Origin: Truepera radiovictrix DSM 17093
GTDB taxonomy: Bacteria; Deinococcota; Deinococci; Deinococcales; Trueperaceae
DNA length: 64,000 bases
Reading direction: 5' to 3'
NCBI RefSeq assembly: GCF_000092425.1
Contig: NC_014221.1
Coordinates: 1,927,001 to 1,991,000, forward strand
A program made the translations under genes and the position numbers. Below, in pieces: positions 1-8,756 of the stretch. The number at the start of each line of letters is the position of its first letter. The stretch's first letter is position 1. The notes below the pieces were generated by a model. That model had not been told where the DNA came from and made no database searches. It was given only the letters and a program-made list of their open reading frames with translations.

Positions 1-354
1 AAACCCGCGCCGCCCGTGCGTCCCCATCACCACCAGGTCGTGCGCGTCTTCGGCCTTGTGAATCGCCTCCACGGGGTGCTGCCGCTCGGCGAGCTGCACC
101 TGGCAGGGGACCCCCGCCTCCTGCGCGAGCACCTGCGCGCGCGCGAGCGCCTCCTCGGCGGCGCGCTTGAGGTCCTCGTAGAGCTGCGGTTCGTAGGCGA
201 GCGCCCCGGGGGTGGCGTACATCGGCAGCGCGGGGTCCTCCAGGGCGTACAAAAAGGTGACGGTCGCGCCCAAGGCTTTGGCGAGCGTCAGGCCCTGCCG
301 GATCGCCGCCTCGCTGCACGCACTCCCGTCGGTCGGCATCAGCATGCGCTTCAT
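1..354 (-). CDS. Universal stress protein (UspA family), 3' end cut by window edge
   Basis: Reading the minus strand from an ATG at 354 gives a protein beginning MKRMLMPTDGSACSEAA, the usual UspA start (short beta strand, then the PTDGS nucleotide-site loop). About 118 codons are present and the frame is still open at base 1, so the C-terminus lies outside the window. The last visible residues, VVMGTHGRRG, form the GxxGRxG-type ATP-binding motif. AGGAG sits just upstream of the start. The gene follows a PAS histidine kinase on the same strand. Kinase-Usp neighbours are known in other bacteria (for example the DosS/DosT setting), but any link here is inferred. Likely a cytoplasmic stress or nucleotide-sensing protein. 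Confidence 0.85.
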   Translation of the reverse strand, partial: MKRMLMPTDGSACSEAAIRQGLTLAKALGATVTFLYALEDPALPMYATPGALAYEPQLYEDLKRAAEEALARAQVLAQEAGVPCQVQLAERQHPVEAIHKAEDAHDLVVMGTHGRRGF

Positions 355-499
355 CGCTTCTCCTCTCTTGAGCTCACGTAATGCTTAGGCACAGCTTAGG
401 GAGCCCCCAGGGGGGCGTCAAGCCGGAAAGCCCGACGCCGCTGTCGGGGTTTTTACGACGCCTGTTGACAGGAGGCTTCGGGGCGCGCTTCGGGGCACG

Positions 500-2311
500 T
501 CACGTCCGCGCGTCACGGCCCCCGAGCGGCAGCCGCGCGCTCAAGGTGGTCCCGCGCCCGGGAGCGCTCTCGAGGCGCAAGGAGCCGCCCAAAAGCTCGA
601 GCCGCTCGCGCATCCCCAGCAGGCCGACGTGCCCGTCCGTGGGGGGGCGGCTGGTGTCGAAGCCGACGCCGTCGTCCTCGACGGTGAGCTGCACCCGCGC
701 GCGCGTCGCGGTGAGCACCACCGACGCGTGCGCCGCGCGCGCGTGCCGCACGACGTTGTTGAGCGCCTCCTGGAGCACGCGGTAGACCACGATCTCCTGC
801 TGGCGCGTGAGGCGCTCCGGCAGGTGCACGAGCAGGTCGACCCTCACCCCCGAGCTCTCGGCGAGCTCGCGGACGAAGCGCCGCGCGGCCGCCTCGAGCC
901 CCAACTCGTCTAAGAGCGCCGGGCGCAGGTCGCGCGAGATGCGCCGCACGTCCTCCAAGGTCTCGGCGACGAGCCGCCTAAGCGCCCCGAGCGCCTCCGG
1001 GGTGGGGTTGTCGAGCGCGGCGTTGAGCCCCAGACCGAGCGCCGTCAGGGCTTGGCCGACCCCGTCGTGCAGGTCGCGCGAGATGCGCGCCCGCTCCTCC
1101 TCTTGGGCGCTCAACAGGGCCTCGAGCGCCCGCTGCCGCGCGGTCACGTCCATCACCAGAGCGGCCCCCCGCGTGGCGCGCCCCGCCTCGTCGGTGAGCA
1201 GCACGCTCGACCACTCGCAGAGCAGCAGGCGCCCGTCTTTGGTGCGGTTCCGGAAGGTGCCGCGCTCCCCCGTGGGCGCCACTTGGCCGGCCAGGAGCGC
1301 CCGCAACGCGGGGTCGTCGTCGACGAGCAGCTGCTCGGCGCGCAGCTTGCCGACGGCCTCGTCGGCGGTGTAGCCGAAAAGCCGCTCCGCCGCCGGGTTC
1401 CAAGCCAGCAGCAGACCGTCCGGCAAGCGCCACTCGAGCACCGCCAGGGGGGTCTTTTCGACGTGGAGCGCGGCGCGTTGGGCGCTCTCGCGCAGCGCCT
1501 GCTGCGCCCGCACCCGCTCGCTGATGTCGAGCGCGACGGCGACGAACACGCCCGCATCCTCCGCCTCGAGGCAGGTCTCGGGGTGCGCGCCCTCGGGGCG
1601 GTACTGCAGGTGCACCTCGACGGGGTAGGTACTCCCGTCCTTGCGGCGGTGCAGCGTCTGCAGCTGCGCGCTGCGCCGCGCGCCCGCGCGCAGAGGGGCG
1701 AGCAGCGCCCTTAGCTCCGCGTGGCTTAGGGGCGTGAGGTCTAGGAGCGTGCGCACCCGCAGCTCTTCGGTGGTGTAGCCGAGGTTGCGGCGCGCCCCCT
1801 CGTTGACGAAAGTAAAGCGCAGCGAGCGGGCGTCGAAGAGGTAGATCTCGTTTAACGACGCCTCGAGCACCCCCCCCAGACGCGCGAGCTCCGCCGCCGA
1901 GCGTTTGCGCTCGCGCAGGTCGCGTATCGCCGCCACCACCAGGTCGCCTTCGGCGGCCCTAAGGGGCGTCAAGCTGATCTCGACGGGGATCTCCGCGCCG
2001 CTTTTATGCCGCGCGAAGAGGTCCAGACCGCTCCCCATCGGCCGCGCCCGCGGGCTCGCGAAAAAGGCCGCCTGGTCGCGCGCGTGCTGCGCGCGGTAGC
2101 GCTCGGGAATCAGGCAGTCCAGGGGGTGGCCGAGGAGCTCCTCGCGGGCGTAGCCCAACAGCGCCTCCAAGCGGGCGTTCACGCGGCGGATGCGCCCGCG
2201 CGCGTCGACCACCAAGAGCGCGTCGAGGGGCGACTCGAGGAGCGCGTCGAAGTGCGCCCCCGCCCACGTGCGCCCCTCCGTTTCCGAAGCAGCTGCGCGT
2301 TCACCCTCCAC
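500..2311 (-). CDS. Cytoplasmic PAS-domain sensor histidine kinase (NarL/HisKA_3 type)
   Basis: This 603-residue kinase has three PAS regions (about 20-135, 145-265 and 280-392), each ending in the I-R-D-L or M-D-V-T-like strand typical of PAS/PAC units. A HisKA_3 dimerisation domain follows, with phospho-acceptor His415 in RDLHDGVGQ, then an HATPase domain: N-box near 515-523 (LQEALNNVVRHA), G1 box VEDDGVGFD at 544-552 and G2 near 563-569. There is no transmembrane segment or signal peptide, so it should sense an intracellular cue, perhaps redox, oxygen or a ligand in the PAS pockets. A LuxR/NarL-type response regulator would be the expected partner, but none is encoded in this window. The GTG start at 2311 has a TAGGCT box six bases upstream, which fits a leaderless transcript. 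Confidence 0.9.
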   Translation of the reverse strand: MEGERAAASETEGRTWAGAHFDALLESPLDALLVVDARGRIRRVNARLEALLGYAREELLGHPLDCLIPERYRAQHARDQAAFFASPRARPMGSGLDLFARHKSGAEIPVEISLTPLRAAEGDLVVAAIRDLRERKRSAAELARLGGVLEASLNEIYLFDARSLRFTFVNEGARRNLGYTTEELRVRTLLDLTPLSHAELRALLAPLRAGARRSAQLQTLHRRKDGSTYPVEVHLQYRPEGAHPETCLEAEDAGVFVAVALDISERVRAQQALRESAQRAALHVEKTPLAVLEWRLPDGLLLAWNPAAERLFGYTADEAVGKLRAEQLLVDDDPALRALLAGQVAPTGERGTFRNRTKDGRLLLCEWSSVLLTDEAGRATRGAALVMDVTARQRALEALLSAQEEERARISRDLHDGVGQALTALGLGLNAALDNPTPEALGALRRLVAETLEDVRRISRDLRPALLDELGLEAAARRFVRELAESSGVRVDLLVHLPERLTRQQEIVVYRVLQEALNNVVRHARAAHASVVLTATRARVQLTVEDDGVGFDTSRPPTDGHVGLLGMRERLELLGGSLRLESAPGRGTTLSARLPLGGRDART

Positions 2312-2317
2312 CCTCCT

Positions 2318-2323
2318 AGCCTA
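2318..2323 (-). promoter_or_regulatory. Leaderless -10 box of the histidine kinase
   Basis: TAGGCT on the minus strand ends six bases before the GTG at 2311. The spacing matches the TANNNT-N6-start pattern seen at several other genes here, and supports this start. Confidence 0.45.
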
Positions 2324-2391
2324 ACGGAAGCGCTGGACAAGGGTTGCGTCGCGCAGCGCCGAGCCGCTGCGCACCCCCGACACACCGCACC

Positions 2392-2769
2392 TCAACCGGT
2401 CACCCCGTGTCCCCCGACGATCTCATCAGTGTAGGTGTTGAGCCGCCCGATGATGGCGAGCGCCGCCTCCTCGCCGACCCCGTGCGCGCGCAGCGTCTCG
2501 AGCAAGATCCCGACAAAGCGTGCGAAGTGCTCCCGCGAGATCCCCCGGCCGTGGTGCGCGTACGCGAGCGGCACCCCGGTGTAGCGCACCGGACCGCCCA
2601 GGGCCGCGCTAAAAAACTCGCGCTGCATCCGGCGGAGCTTGTCCATCTCCACGCCGACGAAAAAGGGGTGCAACCCGGGGTCGGCGAGCACGCGGTCGTA
2701 GAACTCCTCGACCATCCCCTCGATCGCGCGCTCGCCGCCGAGCTCGTCGTAAAGGCTCCGGCTGCTCAT
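2392..2769 (-). CDS. Truncated haemoglobin (2/2 globin)
   Basis: From the ATG at 2769 the product is 125 residues (MSSRSLYDELGGERAI...), the normal size of a group 1 truncated globin. The N-terminal LYDELGGERAIEGMVEEFYDRVLADP and the following LHPFF match helices A-E of the family. The proximal histidine should lie in the AYAHHGRGIS segment near residues 69-75. Such proteins bind haem and handle O2 or NO in the cytoplasm. The gene lies 17 bases downstream of the flavodoxin gene and is probably co-transcribed with ppsA and that flavodoxin. A longer in-frame reading begins at 3126 inside the flavodoxin gene and is unlikely. Confidence 0.85.
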   Translation of the reverse strand: MSSRSLYDELGGERAIEGMVEEFYDRVLADPGLHPFFVGVEMDKLRRMQREFFSAALGGPVRYTGVPLAYAHHGRGISREHFARFVGILLETLRAHGVGEEAALAIIGRLNTYTDEIVGGHGVTG

Positions 2770-2786
2770 CTCCCGCAACCTCCCGC

Positions 2787-3308
2787 CTAGCGCTCCTGCT
2801 GGCGCGCCAGCAGCGCCGCCGCGATCTCCGCCCCCCACGCCCGGATGGCGTCCCAGTCGCGCAGGTCGGCCGAGGCGCTTCGCAGCGCGGGGTTGACGAG
2901 CCAGTCGTCGAGCGACAGCTTCTCCCCCTCGACGCGGCCCGCAAACCGCCGCACGCCGCGCGGTTGGATAAGCGCCACAAGCGGCGCCAAGGGCTCCGGG
3001 GGGGCGGTGTCGGCCGCGCTCGCCTCCGTCCCCGCCTCCGTTGATCCCGACGAAAAGAGCCACACGGGCTTCTGGGCGAGCTCGCTCTGAAAGCTCTCTA
3101 AGAGCTCGGTCGCCTCCGGCAGCCACGCCCCGAAGTACACGCCGCTGCCGAGCACCACGGCGTCATAGGGGCGCACCCGCGTCACCTCGTCGGCGGGGTA
3201 CACGTCAACCTCGAGGCCGCGCGCGCGCAAGGCGTCGGCGACGACTTCGGCGATCTCCCGCACCCCGCCGTAGCGGCTCGCGTAGGCCACCAGCACCCGC
3301 GGCGCCAT
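2787..3308 (-). CDS. Flavodoxin-domain protein (HemG/menaquinone-dependent protoporphyrinogen oxidase-like)
   Basis: The 173-residue protein begins MAPRVLVAYASRYGGVREIA, an FMN phosphate-binding loop (ASRYGGV in the position of the T/S-x-T-G-x-T loop) after the first beta strand. VVLGSGVYFGAW near residues 51-62 and WLFSSGST near 83-90 are the other two flavin-contact loops. The family includes HemG-like protoporphyrinogen oxidases and general flavodoxins that donate electrons in the cytoplasm; the substrate cannot be told from sequence alone. Its ATG overlaps the stop of ppsA by one base (TGATG), so translation is probably coupled. The haemoglobin gene follows directly. Confidence 0.8.
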   Translation of the reverse strand: MAPRVLVAYASRYGGVREIAEVVADALRARGLEVDVYPADEVTRVRPYDAVVLGSGVYFGAWLPEATELLESFQSELAQKPVWLFSSGSTEAGTEASAADTAPPEPLAPLVALIQPRGVRRFAGRVEGEKLSLDDWLVNPALRSASADLRDWDAIRAWGAEIAAALLARQQER

Positions 3309-5710
3309 CAGACCCGCTCCTCTGCGCGCGCGCGCTCCGCGTCTAAGACGACCGGCAGGGTCCGCAGCACCGAGTCGGGGGTGAGGCTGATCGAGTCGAT
3401 CCCGCGAGCGACCAGGAACGCGGCGAAGTCCGGGTAGTCCGAGGGGGCTTGGCCGCAGATGCCGACCTTGCGCCCGGCGGCGTGCGCCGCCTCGATAAGG
3501 AGCGCGCAGGCGTGCTCGACCGCCGGGTTCCGCTCGTCGAAGAGCGGCGCGACCCGCTCGCTGTCGCGGTCTAAACCCAAGGTGAGCTGCGTGAGGTCGT
3601 TTGAACCGATGGAGAAGCCGTCGAAGAGCGCGGCGAAGTCGCGCGCCCCCCAGATGTTCGACGGCAGCTCGGCCATCACGTAGACCTCCAGACCACCCTC
3701 GCCGCGCCGCAGACCGCCCTCCTCCATGACCTCGAGCACCCGCCGCCCCTCCTCGGGGGTGCGGCAAAAGGGCACCATCACCTTGAGGTTATCCAGCCCG
3801 AAGGTCTCACGGACCCGGCGCACGGCGGCGAGCTCGAGCATGAAACCCTCCTTGTAGTCGGGGTGGTAGTAGCGGCTCGCCCCGCGCCAGCCGAGCATCG
3901 GGTTCTCCTCCTTGGGTTCGAAGAGCTCGCCGCCCAACAGGTGTGCGTACTCGTTCGTCTTAAAGTCCGAAAAGCGTAAGATCACCTCGCGCGGGTAAAA
4001 GGCCGCCGCGAGCGTGCCGATCCCCTGGGCGAGCTTGTCGACGAAAAACTCGGGTTTGCTCGAGTAACCCTGCGTCAGCGCGTCGACCTGGTGTTTGACG
4101 CGCGTCGGCAACCCGTCGTAGCGGGTGAGCGCCAGGGGGTGGACGCCGACCCAGCTCGCGAAGATAAACTCCATGCGCGCGAGCCCCACCCCGGCGACCG
4201 GCAGCTGCGCGGTGCGAAAGGCCAGCTCGGGGTTGCCCAGGTTGACCATCATCCGGGTGCGGGGCTGCTCTAAAGCCGCTAGGTCGACCTCCTCGACGCT
4301 GTAGGGGAGTTCGCCCTCGTAGAGGCGCCCGAGCTCCCCCTCGACGGTCGAGAGCGTCACCGGCGCGCCGTCCGGCACCGCCTCCAAGGCGCCCGCGGCG
4401 CCCACCAGCGCCGGGATGCCGAGCTCGCGCGCCACGATGGCCGCGTGCGACACCCGCCCGCCGCGCTCGGTGACGATGCCCGCAGCGAGCTTCATGATGG
4501 GTTCCCAGTCGGGGTCGGTGATCTCGGTGACCAAGACCTCGCCCGGTTTAAAGGCGGCCATCCCGCGCGGGTCGTCGATGACGCGCGTGCGCCCCGTCGC
4601 CACCGCCTGCCCGACCGCTAGGCCCTCGACCAAGACGCGGCCTCGCTCCTTGAGGTCGTAGACCTTGTAGGTCAGCCCGCTGTCCTGGCTGTGGACCGTC
4701 TCGGGCCGCGCCTGCACGATGTAGAGCTCACCCGTCAGACCGTCTTTGGCCCACTCGATGTCCATGGGGGTGTCCGCGCCGCGCTTTTTCGAGTAGTGCC
4801 GCTCGATCATGGTCGCCCAGCGGGCGAGCTCGAGCACGTCGTCGTCACCTACCGAGAAGCGGGCGCGGTCCTCGGGGTCGGTCGGCCGGTTCGTTAGGCG
4901 GTGCGCGCTCTCGTCGTAGGTGAGGCGAAACTCCTTGGCGCCGAGCTTTTTCCACACCAAGGGGCGGTAGCCCGCCTCAAGGCGCTCTTTATGCACGTAA
5001 AAGGCGTCGGGCACCACCCGCCCCTGGACGATGTTCTCACCCAGGCCCCAGATCGCGTTGACGAACACCACGTTCCGGAAACCCGTCTCGGTGTCTAAGG
5101 TAAAGATCACCCCGCTGCTCGCGAGGTCGCTGCGGACCATGTGCTGCACGCCGACCGAGAGCGCCACCTGGAGGTGATCGAAACCCATGTCCTCGCGGTA
5201 GCCGATCGCCCGGGTGGTGAACAAGCTGGCGAAGGCGCGCCGGACGGTCGCTAGCAGTTCGGCCTCGCCGTGAACCATGAGAAAGCTTTCCTGCTGCCCC
5301 GCAAACGAGGCGTTGGGCAGGTCCTCGGCGGTGGCCGACGAGCGCACCGCCACGTAAGCCTCCGGCACCCCCACCTCGGCCGAGAGCACGCGGTAGGCCG
5401 CCGCGATCTCCGCTTGGAGTGCCGCCGGAAAACGCCCCGCGAGGATCAGGTTGCGGATCTTTTGCGCGCGCGCGCTCATGTCCGCCACGTCACCCCGCCC
5501 GAGCCCTTTCAAAAGGTCGCGGATGGGCGCCTCGAGGTCGTTTTCGGCCAGAAACGCTCGGTACCCCTCGGCGGTGACCGAAAAGCCGTCCGGTACGCGG
5601 ATGCCAAGGCTCGCGAGCTCCCTTAACATCTCACCTAACGAGGCGTTTTTGCCCCCGACGAGGGGGACGTCGTCGATGCTGGTCTCTTTAAAGGGACGCA
5701 CGTAACGCAT
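3308..5710 (-). CDS. ppsA: Phosphoenolpyruvate synthase
   Basis: The 800-residue enzyme starts MRYVRPFKETSIDDVPLVGG, where VGGKNASLGEM is the diagnostic opening of the PPDK/PEP-synthase ATP-binding domain. VRSSATAEDLPNASFAGQQE marks the ATP-grasp region. TERGGRVSHAAIVARELGIP contains the catalytic phospho-histidine of the swivelling domain. The C-terminal TIM barrel shows GSNDLTQLTLGLDRDS. It converts pyruvate, ATP and water to PEP, AMP and phosphate for gluconeogenesis. The open frame extends upstream to 6448, but the start at 5710 has a strong GGAAGGAG site and matches family length; the extension would overlap the divergent SDR gene. It is the first gene of a likely three-gene operon with a flavodoxin and a globin. 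Confidence 0.95.
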   Translation of the reverse strand: MRYVRPFKETSIDDVPLVGGKNASLGEMLRELASLGIRVPDGFSVTAEGYRAFLAENDLEAPIRDLLKGLGRGDVADMSARAQKIRNLILAGRFPAALQAEIAAAYRVLSAEVGVPEAYVAVRSSATAEDLPNASFAGQQESFLMVHGEAELLATVRRAFASLFTTRAIGYREDMGFDHLQVALSVGVQHMVRSDLASSGVIFTLDTETGFRNVVFVNAIWGLGENIVQGRVVPDAFYVHKERLEAGYRPLVWKKLGAKEFRLTYDESAHRLTNRPTDPEDRARFSVGDDDVLELARWATMIERHYSKKRGADTPMDIEWAKDGLTGELYIVQARPETVHSQDSGLTYKVYDLKERGRVLVEGLAVGQAVATGRTRVIDDPRGMAAFKPGEVLVTEITDPDWEPIMKLAAGIVTERGGRVSHAAIVARELGIPALVGAAGALEAVPDGAPVTLSTVEGELGRLYEGELPYSVEEVDLAALEQPRTRMMVNLGNPELAFRTAQLPVAGVGLARMEFIFASWVGVHPLALTRYDGLPTRVKHQVDALTQGYSSKPEFFVDKLAQGIGTLAAAFYPREVILRFSDFKTNEYAHLLGGELFEPKEENPMLGWRGASRYYHPDYKEGFMLELAAVRRVRETFGLDNLKVMVPFCRTPEEGRRVLEVMEEGGLRRGEGGLEVYVMAELPSNIWGARDFAALFDGFSIGSNDLTQLTLGLDRDSERVAPLFDERNPAVEHACALLIEAAHAAGRKVGICGQAPSDYPDFAAFLVARGIDSISLTPDSVLRTLPVVLDAERARAEERV

Positions 5711-5890
5711 CTGCGGCTCCTTCCGTAGGGCCGGGAACGTTCGGCGGGGAACGCGCGCAGCCCACCTCACCCCCAGCCTAGAGGCGCACGGGGCGCGCGC
5801 CATCGGCGACTCTCCCACCCCAGGGTCGGGGTTTCTCCGACAGGCACACACACCATGGCGCAGCGCGCAGAAAAGCGCCAGAGCGGCCGG

Positions 5891-5896
5891 TAGAGT
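5891..5896 (+). promoter_or_regulatory. Leaderless -10 box of the SDR gene
   Basis: TAGAGT lies six bases upstream of the ATG at 5903. No convincing Shine-Dalgarno sequence is present, so transcription probably starts at or next to the initiation codon. Confidence 0.5.
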
Positions 5897-5902
5897 AGCT
5901 GC

Positions 5903-6712
5903 ATGGACCTGGCTTTTAACGGACGTTTGGCGGTCGTGACGGGGGCGGACTCGGGGATCGGGTTGAGCACCGCGCAGCTTCTGGCAGCGGAGGGCGCGCG
6001 CGTGCTGATGAGCGACACCGACGAAAGGGCGCTCGAGCGGGCCGCCGCGCAGGTCAGGGAAGCCGTTCCCGGCGCCGAGGTCTTCGCCGTCGCGGCCGAC
6101 CTCACGAAGCCCCAGGAGGTCGCGGCCCTTCTCAAGGCGGCGGACGAACGGGGCGGGGCGGCGGCGCTCGCGCACCTCGCGGGGGCGCGGGGGGCGGCGG
6201 GCGACTTTCTCGAGCTGAGCGACGCGGACTGGCTCGAAACGCTCGACGTCGACCTTCTGGGGGCGGTGCGCGTCTGCCGCGCCTTGATCCCCGGGATGCG
6301 CGCGCGCGGCTACGGGCGCATCGTGCTCACCGCTTCGGAGAACGCCCTGCAGCCTTACACCGAGGAGACCCCCTACAACGCCGCAAAGGCCGCCATCATC
6401 AACCTCGCCAAGGGGCTCTCCAAGGCCTACGGCAAGGATGGCGTACACGTCAACGTCGTCTCACCCGCCTATATCGAGACGCCCATGACCGACGCGATGA
6501 TGGCCGAGCGCGCCAAGGAGCTCGGGGTGAGCGTCGAGGAGGCCGTCGCGAGCTTTTTGGCCGAAGAGCGCCCCGGCATCACCTTAAAGCGGCGCGGCCG
6601 CCCCGAAGAGGTCGCGCGCGTCGTCGCCTTTTTGTGCTCCGACCTAGCGAGCTTTGTGGACGGGTCCAACTACCGCGTCGATGGGGGCGCCGTTCAGACG
6701 GCGTTCGGTTAG
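5903..6712 (+). CDS. Short-chain dehydrogenase/reductase
   Basis: This 269-residue classical SDR has the NAD(P)-binding motif TGADSGIG at residues 15-22. The segment equivalent to the NNAG strand motif is altered to HLAGARG. The active site has serine in TASEN and YNAAK as the YxxxK pair. ADLTK near residue 70 supports a classical Rossmann fold. The C-terminal DGSNYRVDGGAV is typical of SDR oxidoreductases acting on hydroxy-acyl, sugar or steroid-like substrates; the substrate is not predictable. It is transcribed divergently from ppsA. Its -10-like TAGAGT is too close to the ATG to leave room for a leader. Confidence 0.88.
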   Translation: MDLAFNGRLAVVTGADSGIGLSTAQLLAAEGARVLMSDTDERALERAAAQVREAVPGAEVFAVAADLTKPQEVAALLKAADERGGAAALAHLAGARGAAGDFLELSDADWLETLDVDLLGAVRVCRALIPGMRARGYGRIVLTASENALQPYTEETPYNAAKAAIINLAKGLSKAYGKDGVHVNVVSPAYIETPMTDAMMAERAKELGVSVEEAVASFLAEERPGITLKRRGRPEEVARVVAFLCSDLASFVDGSNYRVDGGAVQTAFG

Positions 6713-6959
6713 GCGTCTTGCTAAGCACATCGAGGTCGGGGCGCGACCTGCTGCGATGTACGGGGACAGGGTCAGTCGCTTCGCCCGACGGGTGTGCAGC
6801 CCGCCCCGGAGCAGCGCAACGGCGGCTCGGGATCACCGACCCCACGAACCGGATCCAGAGGTCGTCATAGACGCGTCCGGTAGGTCCCGGCGCCTGGAAC
6901 GCTGCCCTGCGCCCCCCCAAGCCACCACCGTCTCACGGGTGCTTTACCCCGCGGCGGTT

Positions 6960-6988
6960 TTGCCTCGGGGGGTGCGGGCTGCTATAAT
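6960..6988 (+). promoter_or_regulatory. Strong sigma-70-type promoter with extended -10
   Basis: TTGCCT (6960-6965), a 17-base spacer and TATAAT (6983-6988) make a near-consensus promoter. TG at 6980-6981 adds an extended -10. Transcription should begin near 6995, leaving about 250 bases of leader before the binding-protein gene at 7248. The leader contains short inverted repeats (GATCC at 7171-7175, GGATC at 7190-7194) but no gene or known riboswitch I can recognise. Nothing else is visible between 6713 and 6959. Confidence 0.7.
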
Positions 6989-7247
6989 GGGGCGTACTAA
7001 TCGCAAAGCCCAGCGGGCGAGGTCCGTGGTGACACGTCTAGGTCGGTCTGCAGGGGCCACAAGGGCACACTCACCGCGTCGAAGCGGGGCGCTGGTCACG
7101 CTCGGCGCACCTACGCAGCGCTCGCCCGAACGGGCCGCTACGGGTCAGCGTAGCAGAAAGGATGTCTTTTAGATCCAACCCTCGTGGGGATCCCTCGAAC
7201 CTTTGGCGCCCCCTAAGCCCAAACCCCAACGCCGAAACGAGGTCTGC

Positions 7248-8585
7248 ATGAAAAAACCGCTTCTTCTCGGTACGTCCGCCCTCCTCCTCGCCGGTAGCTC
7301 GGCGCTCGCGCAGCAAGACGTGACCATCCGCTGGATGGCGGGCAACACGGCCATCGCCATGGAGACCACCCAGGCGATGGCGCAGATGTACATGGACGCC
7401 AACCCGCACACCATCGGCGGCGAGGAGTACAACGTCACCGTCGAGGTCATCCAGGGGCCCGAGTCGGCCTCGGACCGCTACGCTCTGTACCTGCAGTTCT
7501 TTCAGGCGCAGTCGGCCGAAGCGGACATCCTAGAGATCGACGTCATCTGGCCCGGCGACCTTGCCGAGCACCTCGTCGACCTCTACGAGTACGAGGGCGT
7601 TGCGGAGGACGTCCAGGCGCACTTCCCGGCGATCGTCGAGAACAACACCGTCGACGGCCGTTTGGTGGGCATACCCGCCTTTACCGACGCGGGGCTCTTG
7701 TACTACCGCTCGGATCTGCTGGAGGAATACGGCTTCGACGGCCCCCCCGAAACCTGGGCCGAGCTCGAGGAGATGGCCCGCACCATCGTGGAGGGTGAGA
7801 GCGCGGACAACCCCGACTTTACTGGCTTCGTCTGGCAGGGTCAGGCGTACGAAGGGCTGACCTGTAACGCGCTCGAGTGGATCGCCTCGTTTGGCGGCGG
7901 CACCATCGTCAGCCAAGAGGGGCAGATCGAGGTCTTTAACGACCAAGCCATCGCCGCGCTGGAAACGGCCGCCGGTTGGGTCGGCACCATCTCGCCGCAG
8001 GCGGTCACGGGCTTTCAAGAGGAGGACGCGAGGCGCATCTTCACCGCCGGCAACGCCGTGTTTATGCGCAACTGGCCGTATGCGTACGCCCTCTTGGTCG
8101 ACGCCGAGGGCGACGTCACGACCGAGAACGTCGGCATCACCACGCTGCCCGCCGGCGAAGAGGGCGGCACCCCCGCGGCCACCTTGGGCGGCTGGCAGTA
8201 CGGCGTCAACCGCTACAGCAACAACCCCGAAGTCGCGGTCGACGTCGCCCGCTTTATGGCGTCGCGCGAGGGCCAGCTCTACCGCGCCCTCAACGAGGGG
8301 TTGCTCCCCACCATCGAAGCGCTCTACGAAGACGAGGAGCTGCTCGGTTCCCCCTACGCGTGGTTTGCCGACCTGCTGCCGGTCTTCCAGTCGGCCGTCG
8401 CGCGCCCCTCGACGCCGACCGCGCCGCGCTACAACGAGGTCTCGCGCGCTTTCTTTACCGCCGTGCACGGCGTCTTGATGGGCACGACCGACGCCGAAAC
8501 GGCGCTCGGCGAGCTTGAATTCACCCTCGAAGAGCTCACCGGCCTGCCGGTCGCCGGCGGCGCGCAAGAGGTCGCCTCGAGGTAA
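7248..8585 (+). CDS. ABC transporter sugar-binding protein (CUT1 family), solitary
   Basis: The ATG at 7248 follows a GAGG site and yields 445 residues. A signal peptide (MKKPLLLGTSALLLAGSSALAQ) ends at A-Q, so the mature protein is periplasmic. ADILEIDVIWPGDLAEHLVDL and TLGGWQYGVNRYSNNPE are typical of trehalose/maltose/glucose-type CUT1 binding proteins. It probably captures a di- or monosaccharide, but the sugar is not certain. No permease or ATPase gene is adjacent: the gene has its own promoter at 6960 and a terminator directly after it, so it must work with components encoded elsewhere. The longer frame from 7203 lacks a ribosome site. Confidence 0.88.
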   Translation: MKKPLLLGTSALLLAGSSALAQQDVTIRWMAGNTAIAMETTQAMAQMYMDANPHTIGGEEYNVTVEVIQGPESASDRYALYLQFFQAQSAEADILEIDVIWPGDLAEHLVDLYEYEGVAEDVQAHFPAIVENNTVDGRLVGIPAFTDAGLLYYRSDLLEEYGFDGPPETWAELEEMARTIVEGESADNPDFTGFVWQGQAYEGLTCNALEWIASFGGGTIVSQEGQIEVFNDQAIAALETAAGWVGTISPQAVTGFQEEDARRIFTAGNAVFMRNWPYAYALLVDAEGDVTTENVGITTLPAGEEGGTPAATLGGWQYGVNRYSNNPEVAVDVARFMASREGQLYRALNEGLLPTIEALYEDEELLGSPYAWFADLLPVFQSAVARPSTPTAPRYNEVSRAFFTAVHGVLMGTTDAETALGELEFTLEELTGLPVAGGAQEVASR

Positions 8586-8604
8586 GCGCTCCCTACCCCT
8601 AGCG

Positions 8605-8636
8605 AACCGGGTCAGTCCACTGGCCCGGTTTTTTTT
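8605..8636 (+). terminator. Rho-independent terminator of the sugar-binding protein gene
   Basis: An 11-bp stem (8605-8615 with 8620-8630, one T-G wobble) with a TCCA loop is followed by an unbroken T run to 8636. It lies 20 bases after the stop codon. The following 120 bases to 8756 show nothing further. Confidence 0.9.
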
Positions 8637-8756
8637 GCGGCGAGCGAGGCCCCGCGCGGCCCGTGCGGGGAGCGGCAAACCGCTACCGCTTCTTTAGCGG
8701 GCGCACTCCGAGCCGCTGCCGCGCCCTCTCACGCACGCGCGCGACCGGCCAACTGC

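Noticed and set aside
5780-5870. Glycine-riboswitch-like GGGAGAG segment upstream of ppsA
   Set aside because: The remaining conserved riboswitch core is not present, so the similarity is too short.
3308-6448. 1,046-residue version of PEP synthase starting at 6448
   Set aside because: The extension overlaps the divergent SDR gene and has no homology; the start at 5710 has a strong ribosome site and gives normal length.
6987-7172. Arg-rich frame starting inside the TATAAT box
   Set aside because: Its ATG is part of the promoter -10, so it cannot be on the transcript.
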